Of a stretch of 35,537 bases of DNA, positions 33,747-35,537 are shown in pieces. The notes under the pieces were generated by a model. That model did no database searches. It had not been told where the DNA came from and was given only the letters and a program-made list of their open reading frames with translations. The number at the start of each line of letters is the position of its first letter. The stretch's first letter is position 1. The DNA is taken from assembly GCA_947573605.1 (NCBI GenBank), contig CANPGM010000038.1, positions 1 through 35,537 on the forward strand. The letters are read 5' to 3'. The translations under genes and the position numbers were made by a program. The DNA is from an uncultured Roseburia sp. (GTDB lineage Bacteria > Bacillota > Clostridia > Lachnospirales > Lachnospiraceae).

Positions 33747-35105
33747 CTAAAAAAGTAAAGCGTCAAGAAGATCCTGACCGCTTGATTTTACAATATCTAT
33801 CGGCACTTGTAAAGCCTCTTTCAATTCCGCAAGCGTCATATCGTCCAAAAAGACTTCTTCTCCGCTGCGGAGAAGATTACAGGGCAGAAGCAGCTTCTCC
33901 CCCAGATTTTCCCCTTTTAGCTGCGCTAATAAATCCTGTCCCGTCAAAAGACCCGAAACTGTAATCCGCTCCCCGAAAAAATCATTTCGAATCGGAAAAA
34001 CCTGAAATTCCATATCAGGAGCAAGCGCAGCGCACTCTTCCACAAGCTGCGTGATAAAAGGAGCCGCCAACAAACCGGTTGCAAGCGTAACACGGCGCGC
34101 CTGCAAAAACGCTTCCGGCGCGCGTTTCTCCTTCCTGTCCGCCAAAAGACATACAACGGCCTCGTGAAATTCATCCATCAAAAGCCGCAGCATCCCGACC
34201 CCGTTTTCCAACTGAACATATCCGTCGTAGCGATCTTCCTCCGGAAGCGGCTGTCCCGCCAGTAAGTACCATTCGTCGCTTGCATGTATAAAGTGAATTC
34301 CATACCGGTCCATACAGGCATTCTGCCACTTATGAATCGTTTCAAGCACCGACGCAGCATCCTCTTTTCCGAACGGATCTAACGGATAAAGTCCCTCCCG
34401 GAATTTGGACAGTCCCACCGGAACGACCGAAACGCTCTGCATACAGGGAATATAAGCGGTCAGCTCCCGGATCGAACGCTCCAATTCTTCGCCGTCGTTC
34501 ACTCCCTTGCAAAGTACAATCTGCCCGTTCATCTCAATTCCGCCTTCATAAAGGAGGTCTATTTTTTTAAGAGCCTCTCCCGCGAAACGATTATTTAACA
34601 TCTTGCAGCGAAGTTCCGGATTCATCGTCTGTACGGAAATATTAATCGGCGCCATCTTATACGCAATAATCCGTTCAATATCCCGCTCCTTCATATTTGT
34701 AAGCGTTACATAATTTCCCTGAAGAAACGAAAGCCTGGAATCGTCGTCCTTAAAATAAAGCGTGTCACGCATTCCCTTCGGCATCTGATCAATAAAGCAG
34801 AAAATGCATTTATTTTGACAGGATTTATAGTCATCCATAAGACCGTTTTCAAATTCGATTCCGATCTCTTCATCCGCCTCCTTCTCCACCTCCAGCACCC
34901 ACTGTTCCCCATCCGGTTTCTCTACCAGCAATTCCACATATTCATCCGTTGTATAATACTGATAATCAAATATATCCTCTATCTTTTCATGATTCACTGT
35001 AAGGAGCCTGTCTCCCGGTTCGATTTCCAGCTCTGCAGCAATGCTTTCAGGAAGTACTTTGCTGATCACATGCCCTTTTGGCCCGTTCTTGTTTCCAGAT
35101 TTCAT
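33747..35105 (-). CDS. PDZ-radical SAM-DUF512 protein
   Basis: 452 residues, ATG 35105, SD AGAGGAAAA. Residues 8-75 form a PDZ-like domain (GHVISKVLPESIAAELEIEPGD). A radical SAM cluster motif C-x3-C-x2-C follows at Cys96, Cys100 and Cys103 (SCQNKCIFCFIDQ), and the DUF512 domain occupies the C-terminal half. This is the TIGR03279-type family, conserved next to der in Clostridia and also in cyanobacteria. Its reaction is not known. The link to der suggests a role tied to ribosome or RNA maturation (inference). It is first in the operon and has a long structured leader. Confidence 0.9.
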   Translation of the reverse strand: MKSGNKNGPKGHVISKVLPESIAAELEIEPGDRLLTVNHEKIEDIFDYQYYTTDEYVELLVEKPDGEQWVLEVEKEADEEIGIEFENGLMDDYKSCQNKCIFCFIDQMPKGMRDTLYFKDDDSRLSFLQGNYVTLTNMKERDIERIIAYKMAPINISVQTMNPELRCKMLNNRFAGEALKKIDLLYEGGIEMNGQIVLCKGVNDGEELERSIRELTAYIPCMQSVSVVPVGLSKFREGLYPLDPFGKEDAASVLETIHKWQNACMDRYGIHFIHASDEWYLLAGQPLPEEDRYDGYVQLENGVGMLRLLMDEFHEAVVCLLADRKEKRAPEAFLQARRVTLATGLLAAPFITQLVEECAALAPDMEFQVFPIRNDFFGERITVSGLLTGQDLLAQLKGENLGEKLLLPCNLLRSGEEVFLDDMTLAELKEALQVPIDIVKSSGQDLLDALLF

Positions 35106-35144
35106 TTTACGTTTTCCTCTGAATCTTACATCTCTTCATAACGG

Positions 35145-35311
35145 TTCAGCCTTCGGCTTCATAGCTGCTGAATCGTGTTACAATTCACGGCCTGGGACCG
35201 CTCATAGCAACAATTCGGGGCAACATTCCAAGTTTTGCTACACCAAAATCGCCCCTCACACCTGCATCACGTTCTCACAGGCTTTGCAGCAAGTGCAAAG
35301 TCCTGGCTGAA
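35145..35311 (-). promoter_or_regulatory. structured 5' leader of the DUF512-der operon, candidate regulatory RNA
   Basis: On the minus strand TTCAGCC (35305-35311) and GGCTGAA (35145-35151) form a 7-bp closing stem around 153 nt. Inside are an 11-bp hairpin (35278-35305: CAGG plus CTTTGCA paired with TGCAAAG plus CCTG around one bulge, sharing one base with the closing stem), a nested stem GGGGC/GCCCC (35217-35221 with 35251-35255) enclosing TTTTG/CAAAA (35233-35248), a CGTG/CACG hairpin (about 35174-35188), and AGCC-TTC-GGCT (35148-35158), which competes with the closing stem. With the promoter at 35331-35359 the element would begin about 13 nt into the mRNA. No known riboswitch class was recognised. 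Confidence 0.55.
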
Positions 35312-35330
35312 TAGTTACCACCTCTTATTC

Positions 35331-35359
35331 ATTCTACTAGAAATTCCTTGACGTGTCAC
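35331..35359 (-). promoter_or_regulatory. promoter of the DUF512-der operon
   Basis: Minus strand: -35 GTGACA (35354-35359), 17-bp spacer, -10 TAGAAT (35331-35336), five of six in each. The start is expected near 35324, giving a 5' UTR of about 219 nt. Its -35 overlaps the spacer of the divergent promoter at 35348-35376. Confidence 0.72.
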
Positions 35360-35376
35360 TAGCATAATGTTATAAA
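35348..35376 (+). promoter_or_regulatory. promoter of the PRPP synthetase gene
   Basis: -35 TTGACG, 17-bp spacer, -10 TATAAA, five of six in each. The start is expected near 35383, with a leader of about 37 nt to the ATG at 35420. It overlaps the divergent promoter of the DUF512-der operon, so the two may exclude each other. Confidence 0.8.
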
Positions 35377-35419
35377 ATAAAGTAGCAACAATCCCTGTCA
35401 TACTTTTTCGGAGGTCGCC

Positions 35420-35537
35420 ATGCCTAATATACGTGAACTTGAAGCCGCTATTCCTGTCGCTCCTTTGAAACTGGTGGTGATGGATTCCGCCGCTGCAATG
35501 GGAGAGCGGGTCAATAACTACATCGTGAATTTCAGAA
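35420..35537 (+). CDS. prs: ribose-phosphate pyrophosphokinase, N-terminal fragment
   Basis: ATG 35420 preceded by GGAGG (35410-35414). Only 39 complete codons lie in the window: MPNIRELEAAIPVAPLKLVV, then MDSAAAMGERVNNYIV. The A-P-L-K-hydrophobic strand and the G-x-x-V-N helix fit the start of the long-form PRPP synthetases of Lachnospiraceae, but so short a fragment shows no catalytic motif. If correct, it makes PRPP, the co-substrate for phosphoribosyltransferases such as the product of the gene at 29499. Identification is tentative. Confidence 0.6.
   Translation, partial: MPNIRELEAAIPVAPLKLVVMDSAAAMGERVNNYIVNFR

Overview
The window looks like a chromosomal core segment of an anaerobic, endospore-forming member of the Lachnospiraceae / Clostridium cluster XIVa. 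The reasons are a Spo0A orthologue, strong AGGAGG-type ribosome binding sites, a BMP-type nucleoside ABC importer, a single-subunit glycogen synthase, a PDZ-radical SAM-DUF512 protein upstream of der, a DUF5688 protein, and a type IIA topoisomerase pair whose A subunit lacks the GyrA box. No phage, transposase, CRISPR array or rRNA was seen. Most genes lie on the minus strand.

Layout. 1-3918 (minus): nucleoside uptake operon, lipoprotein bmpA then ATPase nupO then permease nupP (cut by the window edge), with terminator-like hairpins between bmpA and nupO. 4026-4098: tRNA-Thr(CGU). 4314-5222 (plus): DUF5688 protein. 5250-7567 (minus): spo0A and glgA. 8032-9298 (plus): WYL-domain regulator and a small zinc-ribbon protein separated by an inverted repeat. 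9394-15510 (minus): glutamate synthase gltB-gltD. 15868-22031 (minus): folate cluster folC-folE-folP, a secreted Cys-rich repeat protein, folBK, a HAD phosphatase and a CPBP protease. 22041-22601: gene-poor, structured stretch. 22602-28050 (minus): a PucR/CdaR-type regulator, then topoisomerase subunits B and A. 28186-29298 (minus): msmX-type sugar ABC ATPase. 29499-35105 (minus): DUF512 radical SAM protein, der, plsY, gpsA, dut, and a phosphoribosyltransferase-like gene. 35420-end (plus): start of a ribose-phosphate pyrophosphokinase gene, divergent from the DUF512-der operon.

The functional themes are nucleoside and pterin metabolism (BMP importer, GTP cyclohydrolase, dUTPase, PRPP enzymes), nitrogen assimilation (GOGAT), carbon storage and import (GlgA, MsmX), DNA topology, and ribosome/phospholipid biogenesis (Der, PlsY, GpsA).

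The most unusual items are non-coding or near-coding. (1) Between the topoisomerase B and A genes there is a four-unit tandem repeat of about 52-53 bp that re-creates the last codons of the upstream gene with synonymous changes and a hairpin in each spacer. (2) A 167-nt structured leader closed by a 7-bp stem sits in the 5' UTR of the DUF512-der operon, fed by a promoter that overlaps a divergent one. (3) A secreted protein with four 38-residue Cys repeats and a His-rich tail lies inside the folate cluster. (4) A hairpin-plus-Shine-Dalgarno leader recurs before four unrelated genes. (5) Near 29450-29495 there are four complementary arms that can pair in alternative ways. All statements rest on reading the sequence; no database search was run.
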